Notes: generated by a model not told the origin, from the sequence alone. Shown: positions 7,583 to 14,348, numbered from the stretch's first letter. The stretch: DNA of 15,355 nucleotides from Chlamydiota bacterium (GCA_021772165.1 JAJFMM010000210.1:1-15355), one strand, 5' to 3'. Translations and numbers: made by a program.

Positions 7583-8632
7583 CTAACGAATCGTTGGATC
7601 CTCTTCAAGCTCCGGGTAAAAGGATTCAAATCCCTTCGCTGTAACCAGACCCGTATCTTCGAGGCGAACGCCTCCGGATCCGGACAGATAAAGCCCCGGC
7701 TCTATCGTAAAGACCATGTTTTCTTTTAATTTTAGATTGACGTCAGCTCCGGTGCTGCGCAGCACCGGATATTCATGAGTTTCCAATCCGATGCCATGTC
7801 CAAGGCTGTGCAAAAAGAGTTTTTCGACACCCTCTTTTGCAAACACATCTCTCGCAGCTCTGTCCAATGCTCCAATCTTTTCGCCTACACAGCTTTTCTT
7901 TTTTGCTGCAAGATGCGCTTCTCGAACAAGAGCATACATCTTTTTAAGTTGAGGATCGATCTCTCCGTAAAAATAGACTCTTGTCGCATCGCCGGCATAA
8001 CCATCTACAACGGCTCCGGCATCGAAGAGAACGATCTGCCCCATTTCCAAAAGAGCCCCCTTGGGCCGATAATGAGGAAGGGCGCTGTTTTTCCCGAAAG
8101 CAACAATCGTCTCAAAAGAGGTACCCGACGCGCCTCTTTCTCGCACATACTTCTCAAATTCCCAGGCAACTTCACGCTCGCTGACACCGATTCTCAAACA
8201 GCCAAGCATATGCTTGATGCCGTTCCATGTCAGCTCGGCCGCTTTTCGAAGAGCTGCGATCTCCCCTGAGTCCTTAATGACCCGAATCTCTTTGAGAGGC
8301 CTTGAGATGGCTTTCCACTGCGTATCGGGAGCCTCTTTTTTGAGCTGCTCCCACGCCTCCACACACATCGATGCGCTATCAAAGCCAACCCTTCCTTGAG
8401 GAAGCAGCGTTTTCTTATCCCACAACTGAACGGGACAAGGCGCTTTTTCGAGTGCGTAAGAAATGTAGCGCCCGTCGACAAAGAGCTGCATCTCTTGCCG
8501 GTACACAAAGAGCCTCCCCTTTGAAAAAGAGAGTCCCGTTAGATAGAGGAGATCCACAGGATTTTCTAAGAGCAGAGCATCTACTTCCCACTCTTTCAAT
8601 TTCGATTGGAGCGTCTCAATTCTATTTTTCAA
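7583..8632 (-). CDS. pepP: M24-family Xaa-Pro aminopeptidase (PepP-like)
   Basis: Cytoplasmic metallopeptidase of 349 residues that removes N-terminal residues preceding proline. It has the creatinase-like N-terminal domain (about 1-125) and the pita-bread catalytic domain. The five metal ligands are visible: Asp204 (VLFDAG), Asp215 (YAGDATR), His279 (HSLGHGIGLETHE), Glu311 (TIEPGLY) and Glu325 (VRLEDTG). The start is TTG at 8630-8632: no ATG occurs near the expected N-terminus, and GAGG lies 4 nt before this TTG within the end of mutL, which the gene overlaps by 11 bp. This makes translational coupling with mutL likely. The histidine kinase gene follows 9 nt later. The size fits short bacterial PepQ/YpdF-like enzymes as well as PepP, so exact substrate preference is open. 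A 22-bp perfect palindrome lies inside the gene. Confidence 0.92.
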   Translation of the reverse strand: MKNRIETLQSKLKEWEVDALLLENPVDLLYLTGLSFSKGRLFVYRQEMQLFVDGRYISYALEKAPCPVQLWDKKTLLPQGRVGFDSASMCVEAWEQLKKEAPDTQWKAISRPLKEIRVIKDSGEIAALRKAAELTWNGIKHMLGCLRIGVSEREVAWEFEKYVRERGASGTSFETIVAFGKNSALPHYRPKGALLEMGQIVLFDAGAVVDGYAGDATRVYFYGEIDPQLKKMYALVREAHLAAKKKSCVGEKIGALDRAARDVFAKEGVEKLFLHSLGHGIGLETHEYPVLRSTGADVNLKLKENMVFTIEPGLYLSGSGGVRLEDTGLVTAKGFESFYPELEEDPTIR

Positions 8633-10199
8633 AAAGCCTCGCTAGATCGGATAGTTCTATGCGTTTTTCTTTCACGCCTCGCTTAAGCCTCCAGAGAGAT
8701 GCCGCTTCTTGCAGAGTTAAGCGCTTGCAGCAACCGGAGCGAAGACGGCGCAGCGTTGCATCGGAAGGAATCCCCCGAAAGAGATCTTCTTTCAAGGCCG
8801 TAAAGAGAAGCTCTGTCTTCTCAGTTTCTAGCCAGTCTGGAATCGCATCAATGCAGAGCGCTTTAGGGCCTACCATTCTTGCATCGAGCCCCGCGGCTCC
8901 CAAGTGCGCCACCAGCTCTTCTACGCGCTCGCTCTCTTCGAGAGAAAGAGTGAATTCCAGGGGAAAGATCAGCGATTGCCGCTCATTTGTTTGCATCACT
9001 TTCTGCTCATACGCCTCGCCAAGATCTGCCAGGAAAAGATCACCCTGACACTCCAGCAGTAGGTAAGAGCCCACGATAGCCAGAGGACGTTCACCTAAAT
9101 CTTGAGGCCAGAGCATTCCTTGGCACTCAACAGCAGGAAGTGGAGGAGCCTCTTCTCTCAAAGCAAAGGGAGGGAGCGGTGGCTCTGAAAACGCGAAAGG
9201 CTCAACAGGTTCGCTATGTTGTTGGGGCACGAAGACACTCTGCACTCTTTTGAGCACTTCCGTAAAGAGTCTGCTCTCTCCATGAAATCTCACCTCGCGC
9301 TTTTGCGGATGAACGTTCACATCAAATTCTCCCGGATCCATCTCCAGAAAGATCACAGCTGAAGGATGGCTTCCTGTGGCAAGACGCGTTCCATACCCAT
9401 CTCTGAGAGCTCGCGACAGCAGCGGAGAAAAAATGGGGCGCCGGTTCAGGAAGAATTGCTGTCCTGTGCGCGTAGCTCTCGCATCGGCCGGAGAGCCTAG
9501 CATGCCGGAGAGACGTCCCTCTTCGAACCAAGTACCTTGAGAAAAATCGGAGCCAAAAACAGCTTCGATACGCTCTTGATAGCCACTTGGATTTACCTGG
9601 AGGAGACTCTGCTGCTGGGAGCGGAGTGAAAAGGCAATTTCCGGATGAGAGAGCGCAAGAGATTGGACAATACGCACGACAGCCGAACTGCTCGCTTGCG
9701 TGCTTTTCTGAAATTTTCTGCGTGCAGGCGCATTGAAAAAAAGAGAGCGCACTTCGATCGTAGTACCGCGATTGCGAGCACAACTCTCAAGAAGTTGAAT
9801 TTCGCCTCCCTCCGCGACCAGATGCGTCGCCTCCACTCCATCTGAAGTACGAATTTCCAGTTTGGAGACAGAAGCAATGGCAGCTAACGCCTCTCCGCGA
9901 AAGCCCATTGTCTCGAGCTGATCGAGATCTTCGACTTTGCGTATTTTGGAGGTTGCGTGGCGAAGCAAAGAGAGCTGCACATCATCACGTGACATTCCGC
10001 AGCCATCATCTTCGATGAAAATCGACTGATGTCCGCCGGCCTGAATTTCTATCGATATATTCTGAGCACCCGCATCAATGGCATTATCGAGAAGTTCTTT
10101 GATGACAGATGCGGGATTTTCAACAACTTCTCCAGCTGCAATCTGATTGATCGCATCGTCGGAGAGCAGTGCAATTTTACTAGTCATAGCCTCCAGCAT
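8622..10199 (-). CDS. mutL: DNA mismatch repair protein MutL
   Basis: MutL couples MutS mismatch recognition to downstream repair. The N-terminal GHKL ATPase is complete: NPASVIKELLDNAIDAG (Glu35, Asn39), DDGCG at 64-68, RHATSKI at 80-86, GFRGEAL at 99-105, RGTT at 144-147, and the conserved NVHPQK block (Lys300). A Pro/Glu-rich linker covers about 328-365, followed by a C-terminal dimerisation domain. Total length, 525 residues, is on the short side. The segment where nuclease-type MutL has DQHAxxE reads DLGEAYE (392-398), and no CPHGRP-like motif precedes the C-terminal ELSDLARLFEK, so endonuclease activity looks lost. Start: ATG at 10197-10199 has no Shine-Dalgarno; ATG at 10185-10187 gives a typical MutL N-terminus but its GGAGG is only 2 nt away. 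First gene of the mutL-pepP-kinase unit. Confidence 0.95.
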   Translation of the reverse strand: MLEAMTSKIALLSDDAINQIAAGEVVENPASVIKELLDNAIDAGAQNISIEIQAGGHQSIFIEDDGCGMSRDDVQLSLLRHATSKIRKVEDLDQLETMGFRGEALAAIASVSKLEIRTSDGVEATHLVAEGGEIQLLESCARNRGTTIEVRSLFFNAPARRKFQKSTQASSSAVVRIVQSLALSHPEIAFSLRSQQQSLLQVNPSGYQERIEAVFGSDFSQGTWFEEGRLSGMLGSPADARATRTGQQFFLNRRPIFSPLLSRALRDGYGTRLATGSHPSAVIFLEMDPGEFDVNVHPQKREVRFHGESRLFTEVLKRVQSVFVPQQHSEPVEPFAFSEPPLPPFALREEAPPLPAVECQGMLWPQDLGERPLAIVGSYLLLECQGDLFLADLGEAYEQKVMQTNERQSLIFPLEFTLSLEESERVEELVAHLGAAGLDARMVGPKALCIDAIPDWLETEKTELLFTALKEDLFRGIPSDATLRRLRSGCCKRLTLQEAASLWRLKRGVKEKRIELSDLARLFEK

Positions 10200-10230
10200 A
10201 CTGCGATATGCTTTTGCTGAAAAAGGATTC

Positions 10231-10260
10231 TTTTTCCTTTATACCCAATGACTGTATACT
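10231..10260 (+). promoter_or_regulatory. possible promoter for the MOMP-like gene
   Basis: TATACT at 10255-10260 is a good -10 hexamer 26 nt before the ATG at 10287. The -35 match is weak (TTTTCC at 10232-10237 with a 17-nt spacer). On the opposite strand of the same gap, TATAAA (10243-10238) could be a -10 for mutL, also without a convincing -35. The 87-bp gap thus probably carries divergent promoters. Confidence 0.4.
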
Positions 10261-10286
10261 CCCTGCCTAGCGGATAGTTTTTTCAC

Positions 10287-11096
10287 ATGTTTCGTTATTT
10301 TGTACTCTTTTTCTTTGCAGGTAGTGCGCTTTTTGCAGCTCCCGTAGGCAACCCGGCCACACCCGGTCTTGTCAACGGCGGTCTTTTTACCGGGTCTAGT
10401 CCATGGATCAAAGCTACGACCGGCTATTTAGCTGACTACGTTTCCGACCTACGGCTCGATCTCTCTAGTGGCCACAGTACACAAGAAGGTCTCGACGCCG
10501 ACAAAACGTTTAGTAAATTTGGGCTTCACTCCCAGATGGCCTCATTTTCTCTCGTCTTTCTGCAGCGCGTAGAAGCCTATGCCCTACTCGGCGGCACGAA
10601 AGAGCGTCTCAAATGGCACGACGAGCCAGAAACACCTCTCTATTCGGCACTGTTTGATTTCCAAACTACCTACCACTTCTCCTGGGCAACAGGGGTAAGA
10701 GTGGTGCTGCTGCAGTGGGGACAGACCTTTTTCTGTTTTGACGGCAGCTACTTTGCCATTCCCTCCTCGCATAAGGCCTATTTTAAGTTTCTCAATCGTC
10801 TGAAATTGGATCTTGAAGAGGGCGAGCAGAAATTTCATTTAAGAGAATGGCAAGCAGGCGTCGGGCTCGCCTCTCGCTTTTGGATTATCACGCCTTACGT
10901 CGGGTTAAAGTACTTCAACGCCAAGCTTCACATCCAGCAAGGTTCCGAAACGACCGCTCTGGACTACCGCAACTTGAAGAGCATTGGCTACTACTACGGC
11001 TTTAGTCTCAGCCTAACCAGCAAGTTCCTCGTTACCTTTGAAAGGCGCGTTGTGGATGAATTTGCCTACATGTTCTCGACGCAAGCCGTTTTTTAG
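10287..11096 (+). CDS. short MOMP-like outer membrane beta-barrel protein
   Basis: A 269-residue protein with a signal peptide (about 1-18, ending LFAA) and a C-terminal Phe, as expected of an outer membrane beta-barrel. Several blocks match my recollection of chlamydial MOMP: mature N-terminus APVGNPATPGL against PVGNPAEPSL; HFSWATGVRVVLLQWG (130-145) against FAWSVGARAALWECG; REWQAGVGLASRFWIITPY (186-204) against the EWQ-ALSYR-TPYIGVKW region; and VTFERRVVDEFA (249-260) against the final VTVETRLIDE strand. MOMP is the main porin and structural protein of the chlamydial envelope. This copy is about a third shorter than the roughly 390-residue Chlamydiaceae protein and has a single Cys (150), so it cannot take part in an extensive disulfide network. 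The next gene starts 16 bp later, suggesting cotranscription. Confidence 0.82.
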   Translation: MFRYFVLFFFAGSALFAAPVGNPATPGLVNGGLFTGSSPWIKATTGYLADYVSDLRLDLSSGHSTQEGLDADKTFSKFGLHSQMASFSLVFLQRVEAYALLGGTKERLKWHDEPETPLYSALFDFQTTYHFSWATGVRVVLLQWGQTFFCFDGSYFAIPSSHKAYFKFLNRLKLDLEEGEQKFHLREWQAGVGLASRFWIITPYVGLKYFNAKLHIQQGSETTALDYRNLKSIGYYYGFSLSLTSKFLVTFERRVVDEFAYMFSTQAVF

Positions 11097-11112
11097 GATA
11101 TACATAAAGCTC

Positions 11113-12357
11113 ATGGAAGAACATCCGGAAGCACGCCTTATTGTCGATACCCTTCACAAGGCAGGTTATGTCGCCTATTACGCCGGCGGATGGGTACGCG
11201 ACTATCTCCTGAACCACCCCTCCGATGATATCGACATCGCTACCAATGCGACTCCGGAGACGATCCAAGCTCTCTTTCCACACACAGTCCCACTCGGCAT
11301 TGCCTTTGGCATTGTCCTCGTGGTGGTCGATGCGCATCAGTTTGAAGTCGCGACCTTCCGCCAGGATATTGATTACCAAGACGGCAGACGCCCCACGAAA
11401 GTGGAGTTTTCTGACGCTAAAGAAGATGCAAAACGGCGCGATTTTACCATCAACGGCATGTTCTACGATCCTCTCAGAGATGAGATTCTCGACTACGTTG
11501 ATGGCAAGGCAGATCTAGAAAAGAAGCTCATCCGAGCCATTGGCAACCCCCACGAGAGGATTCAGGAAGATCGCCTGCGCATGATCCGCGGAGTGCGCCT
11601 AGCGTGCCGCTTCGGCTTTCAGATTGAGGAAAAGACACAAGATGCGATTCGCGCCCACGCTAAGGAGCTCTTTCCCGCAGTGGCCATCGAGCGCATCGTC
11701 CAGGAGCTTGCAAAGGGCTACGCCTTTGGAAGGTTGCGGCTCATGCTACTTGGCCTGCATGAATTCGGCCTGCTCGCCTCCATCTTCCCGGAAATGGAGA
11801 GCCTCTCAGGCGACCTACTCGCACAGCGCATCGAACCGATCCGGCGCTACCCAAAAACTGCACCGCTGATCGCGTCTCTGCTGCTGCTCTTTCCCGGCTA
11901 CGAGCTCGCCCAGCAGCTTCAGCTAGCTAAGAGACTCAAGCTCTCCAACCAGGACATGCAGTTCACCACCTTCCTCTACCGCCTCAAAGAGCTCGTAGAC
12001 ACAGATATCAATCAATCGCGTCCGATTGAGAACGTCGAATGGGCCTATCTCTACTCCAACACTTTTTGCCCCGCTTGCCTACAGATCATCTCCTCACATC
12101 TTGAAATTGCCCGCTCGGCTCACTTCCTAGAGCATCACGAAGAGCGCATGAAGCATCTCTGCGAGGCACTGATACGCATCAAAACCCAAGATCCTGTCGT
12201 CAAATCGGGAGATCTCGTTAAAGAAGGCATTCAGCCGGGCAGAACCATGGGCCAGCTACTCACTGAAGCAGAGCGCATCTCTTTCAATGAGCGGCTCTAT
12301 GAACCAGCTCCTGTTATCGAACGCCTCAAAAAAACAGCTCTCTGGCCTTCCGATTAA
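11113..12357 (+). CDS. class II CCA tRNA nucleotidyltransferase / poly(A) polymerase family
   Basis: A 414-residue nucleotidyltransferase that should add nucleotides to RNA 3' ends, most likely CCA to tRNA. Visible motifs: GGWVRD (25-30), the catalytic DID in SDDIDIAT (37-44, Asp39 and Asp41), TFRQDIDYQDGRRP (81-94), RRDFTIN (108-114) and the neck-domain block EDRLRMIRGVRLACRFGF (152-169). The C-terminal half is helical as in the family. TFR-DGR-P and RRDFTIN fit CCA-adding enzymes somewhat better than PcnB-type poly(A) polymerases, but this separation is unreliable by eye, so no symbol is given. ATG at 11113 is preferred over 11038, which would overlap the MOMP-like gene by 59 bp; 16 nt separate the two genes, with AGGA at 11095-11098 a little far upstream. 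Probably cotranscribed with its neighbours. Confidence 0.9.
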   Translation: MEEHPEARLIVDTLHKAGYVAYYAGGWVRDYLLNHPSDDIDIATNATPETIQALFPHTVPLGIAFGIVLVVVDAHQFEVATFRQDIDYQDGRRPTKVEFSDAKEDAKRRDFTINGMFYDPLRDEILDYVDGKADLEKKLIRAIGNPHERIQEDRLRMIRGVRLACRFGFQIEEKTQDAIRAHAKELFPAVAIERIVQELAKGYAFGRLRLMLLGLHEFGLLASIFPEMESLSGDLLAQRIEPIRRYPKTAPLIASLLLLFPGYELAQQLQLAKRLKLSNQDMQFTTFLYRLKELVDTDINQSRPIENVEWAYLYSNTFCPACLQIISSHLEIARSAHFLEHHEERMKHLCEALIRIKTQDPVVKSGDLVKEGIQPGRTMGQLLTEAERISFNERLYEPAPVIERLKKTALWPSD

Positions 12358-12384
12358 AGACTCTTTTTCCTAAACTCTTTGGCC

Positions 12385-13149
12385 ATGAAACTATTCATCC
12401 TTTTTCTCCTCTCCTTTTCGCTACTCGAAGCGAAGATTGTTCACACGAGTCACATTGAGGATCTCCTCTCTCACCTCAATGAGTCGACCTGGGTTCTGTT
12501 TGATCTCGACGACACTCTACTCGAGGGTGAAAACCAGCTCGGCAGAGCTAAGTGGTACTACCATGAGACAGAGAAATTGATGAGAAGAGGCCTCAGCGAT
12601 GTGGATGCCCAAAAGTTATTTTATCCTCAATGGATCCTGTCCCAGACGATCTGTCCTACACGGACCCTTGAGCCGCATACAGCTCTGATTGTGGCCAAAG
12701 CTCAGGCCATGACAGAGCGAGCGATTGCTCTAACAGCTCGCCACCCTCCGATCGCCTCTCTAACTGTTGAACAATTACAAAAACTCAATATAGATCTGGC
12801 AGAAACTGCTCTGAAAATTCCTTCCGACTTTGCTATGGAAACAACACTCTATCGCAATGGAATCTGGTTTTTGACGGACTTTCAGCAAAAAGGCAAGACC
12901 TTCGCACGCCTGCTAGACGCTATGGAAGAGTGTCCCAAACGCATCGTCTACATCGATGACGGAAGACATCATTTAGAAGAGATGGAAAAGGCACTATCTG
13001 AGAAGAAAATAGAATTCATTGGAATACATTATAAAAGGGCCTTTGAAAGGCCCTACGATGCTCAAATTGCCGAACTGCAATATCGTTCGCTGCCTGAAAT
13101 TCTCAGCGATGCAGAGGCTGCTTTGATTCTCAAAACAAAGAGCGCTTAG
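12385..13149 (+). CDS. secreted HAD-fold protein
   Basis: A 254-residue protein with an N-terminal signal peptide (MKLFILFLLSFSLLEAK) and haloacid dehalogenase-type phosphatase motifs: motif I FDLDDTL at 39-45 (Asp40, Asp42), a motif II-like ALTAR at 115-119, Lys171 in the QKGKTF segment, and motif IV YIDDGRHHLEEM at 189-200 (Asp191, Asp192). It resembles a group of secreted HAD-like proteins of unknown function that I associate with Chlamydiae and Legionella (DUF2608), named from memory. It is likely a periplasmic or exported phosphohydrolase; substrate unknown. ATG at 12385 is chosen over a TTG two codons earlier because it starts directly at the signal peptide. It follows the nucleotidyltransferase gene by 27 bp, and its stop overlaps that of the convergent Ser-rich gene (13146-13149). 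Confidence 0.82.
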   Translation: MKLFILFLLSFSLLEAKIVHTSHIEDLLSHLNESTWVLFDLDDTLLEGENQLGRAKWYYHETEKLMRRGLSDVDAQKLFYPQWILSQTICPTRTLEPHTALIVAKAQAMTERAIALTARHPPIASLTVEQLQKLNIDLAETALKIPSDFAMETTLYRNGIWFLTDFQQKGKTFARLLDAMEECPKRIVYIDDGRHHLEEMEKALSEKKIEFIGIHYKRAFERPYDAQIAELQYRSLPEILSDAEAALILKTKSA

Positions 13150-13817
13150 CTCCTTGCTGAGATTAGCTGTTGCCTTGCAGCTTCCAGACCAACGAAACGT
13201 TGCATACTCGCAGGTAGACCGTCCGATACCTTTGCACGTGATATCTTCACAGAACGACGAGCTTTAGCTTTGCCGCTCCCTTTACTTGTCTCAGACGCAT
13301 CTGAACTGGACACACTTGAAGCAGAGTCACTCAAACCAGATCTACTTGATACAACGGATTTACTCGAACCAGATCCATCTGAACTGAAGGAACCGGATAA
13401 ATTCATTTTATCACTCTCTGGCGGCTTAGGCTGAGAAACTTTAGCTTTCGGTAAATTTGCTGCTGGTAATGCAGCAATTAAATTCGTCGATGAAGGCAGG
13501 CTACTCTTTACTGCTGTCTCAAGACGTTTAGGAGCTCGAGGAAGTTGCGTCTTATCTGAGCTCGAGAGTCTCAAAAAGTCCCCGACAATCTTTGCAACTT
13601 TCTTAGCAACGCTTGCATCGCTAGAGAACCAAACAGCAATTCTTCCAAAAAAACCGAAATGGAGTCGGCTTGAAAGATCTTTGCTCATAGCGATAGTATC
13701 CTTAAAAACACCTGCAACCTTAGAATCGATTGTCTTGACGTTTTTAACGAACTGACCGAGTTGCTCAGGGCCATACTTAAATTGCTGTCTCAATACTGAG
13801 TTATTTACACTGTTCAT
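13146..13817 (-). CDS. unrecognised Ser-rich protein, possible effector
   Basis: I do not recognise this 223-residue protein. Residues 1-95 look helical and mixed in charge; 96-140 are rich in Pro, Lys and Ala; 141-180 are extremely Ser-rich (20 of 40 residues, mixed with Gly and Asp); 181-223 are basic and then helical. There is no signal peptide; a moderately hydrophobic stretch at about 52-66 is too short for a confident membrane helix. A Ser/Asn-rich N-terminus and low-complexity disorder are common in type III secreted chlamydial effectors, so that is one reading, but nothing here proves secretion. ATG at 13817 has AAGGTG about 7 nt upstream (- strand), a reasonable ribosome binding site. 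It has an AT-rich upstream region and looks like an accessory gene, unlike the core genes on its left. Confidence 0.75.
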   Translation of the reverse strand: MNSVNNSVLRQQFKYGPEQLGQFVKNVKTIDSKVAGVFKDTIAMSKDLSSRLHFGFFGRIAVWFSSDASVAKKVAKIVGDFLRLSSSDKTQLPRAPKRLETAVKSSLPSSTNLIAALPAANLPKAKVSQPKPPESDKMNLSGSFSSDGSGSSKSVVSSRSGLSDSASSVSSSDASETSKGSGKAKARRSVKISRAKVSDGLPASMQRFVGLEAARQQLISARS

Positions 13818-14075
13818 TTTTACACCTTTTTTATTAATTACGATCTAGCAATAGTAACACAAATGGAAATAAAACCACACCGATTACACAAATAACCCTA
13901 AAACTTAACAAGACCTTTTTTAGTTCTTATCTAAAAGCAAACAATTACACCAAGACCTATAAAGGTATTTTTTTAGAATTGCGGGAGACTTTCAATTACA
14001 CGCCGATTTGCAGAGCTGCCTTAACGAATTAGAAAATCGGCGTGTAACTTGAAATGATCCAAGGAGTGGCGTTTT
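13818..14075. other. AT-rich intergenic region with TTACAC repeats
   Basis: These 258 bases have no credible gene. The region must hold the promoter of the Ser-rich gene; the best - strand -10 is TACTAT (13856-13851), with no good -35. The word TTACAC occurs at 13820, 13884, 13945 and 13996, and as GTGTAA at 14042, with another TTACAC at 13805 just inside the Ser-rich gene. ACCTATAAAGGT (13955-13966) followed by seven T residues is a 4-bp stem, too weak to call a terminator. Confidence 0.6.
13990..14054. repeat. long imperfect inverted repeat (hairpin)
   Basis: The left arm at 13990-14009 pairs with the right arm at 14034-14054: TTTCAA plus TTACACGCCGATTT against AAATCGGCGTGTAA plus TTGAAA, 20 pairs with a single bulged C at 14048 and a 24-nt loop. 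It begins 21 nt after the stop codon of the Hc2-like gene, so it would be the 3' end of that mRNA. There is no T-run directly after the stem on either strand, so it is not a textbook rho-independent terminator. The loop itself contains GCAG-AG-CTGC. Confidence 0.8.
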
Positions 14076-14348
14076 TCAGCCTTCAGCTCCCATTTTTTCA
14101 CCACAAATTTCGCCCAGCTTCACGCTGCGACAAGGTTTGCGTCTGGACTTTGTTTTCCTCTTTGCTTTTCTGACGGGAGCTGCCTTACTTTTTTTTGCAG
14201 TCGTTTTCCGTACAACTTTTCTTTTTACAGTTTTTTTTGTCTTACGTACTGTTTTTGCCTTAGCAACCACTTTTTTCTTTTTCACAGTTTTTCTTTTTTT
14301 GGCAACCGTACGAACTGAAGAAGTTTTTTTCTTAGCTTTCTTTACCAT
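14076..14348 (-). CDS. Hc2-like histone H1 homologue
   Basis: A 90-residue, highly basic protein: 30 Lys and 10 Arg, the rest mainly Val, Thr, Ala and Ser in repeats of the type KKTVKRK and KAKTVRK. This is the composition of chlamydial Hc2 and eukaryote-like H1 tails, which bind and condense DNA when reticulate bodies turn into elementary bodies. The start at 14348 is preferred over an ATG 16 codons upstream because AGGAGG (14358-14353) lies 4 nt before it and the basic repeat begins at once (MVKKAKKKTS). Residues 73-90 differ: CRSVKLGEICGEKMGAEG is less basic and carries both Cys residues. It lies downstream of the RsbU-type gene with a 77-nt gap. Low complexity means homology to hctB cannot be settled by eye. 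Confidence 0.82.
   Translation of the reverse strand: MVKKAKKKTSSVRTVAKKRKTVKKKKVVAKAKTVRKTKKTVKRKVVRKTTAKKSKAAPVRKAKRKTKSRRKPCRSVKLGEICGEKMGAEG

Noticed and set aside
8371..9048. Long + strand open frame of 225 codons across mutL and pepP
   Set aside because: It lies opposite two well-supported genes with conserved catalytic motifs, has an Arg/Ser-rich low-information translation, and no recognisable domain.
11038..11112. Longer N-terminus for the nucleotidyltransferase
   Set aside because: The extra 25 residues fall in another frame of the MOMP-like 3' end and precede the usual family N-terminus; ATG at 11113 fits better.
13955..13973. ACCT-ATAA-AGGT followed by a T-run as a + strand terminator
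   Set aside because: The stem has only four pairs, and no + strand gene ends nearby; the HAD gene ends about 800 bp upstream.
13818..14075. CRISPR-like array suggested by repeated TTACAC words
   Set aside because: Repeats are 6-9 bp with irregular spacing, far shorter than CRISPR repeats, and no cas genes are present.
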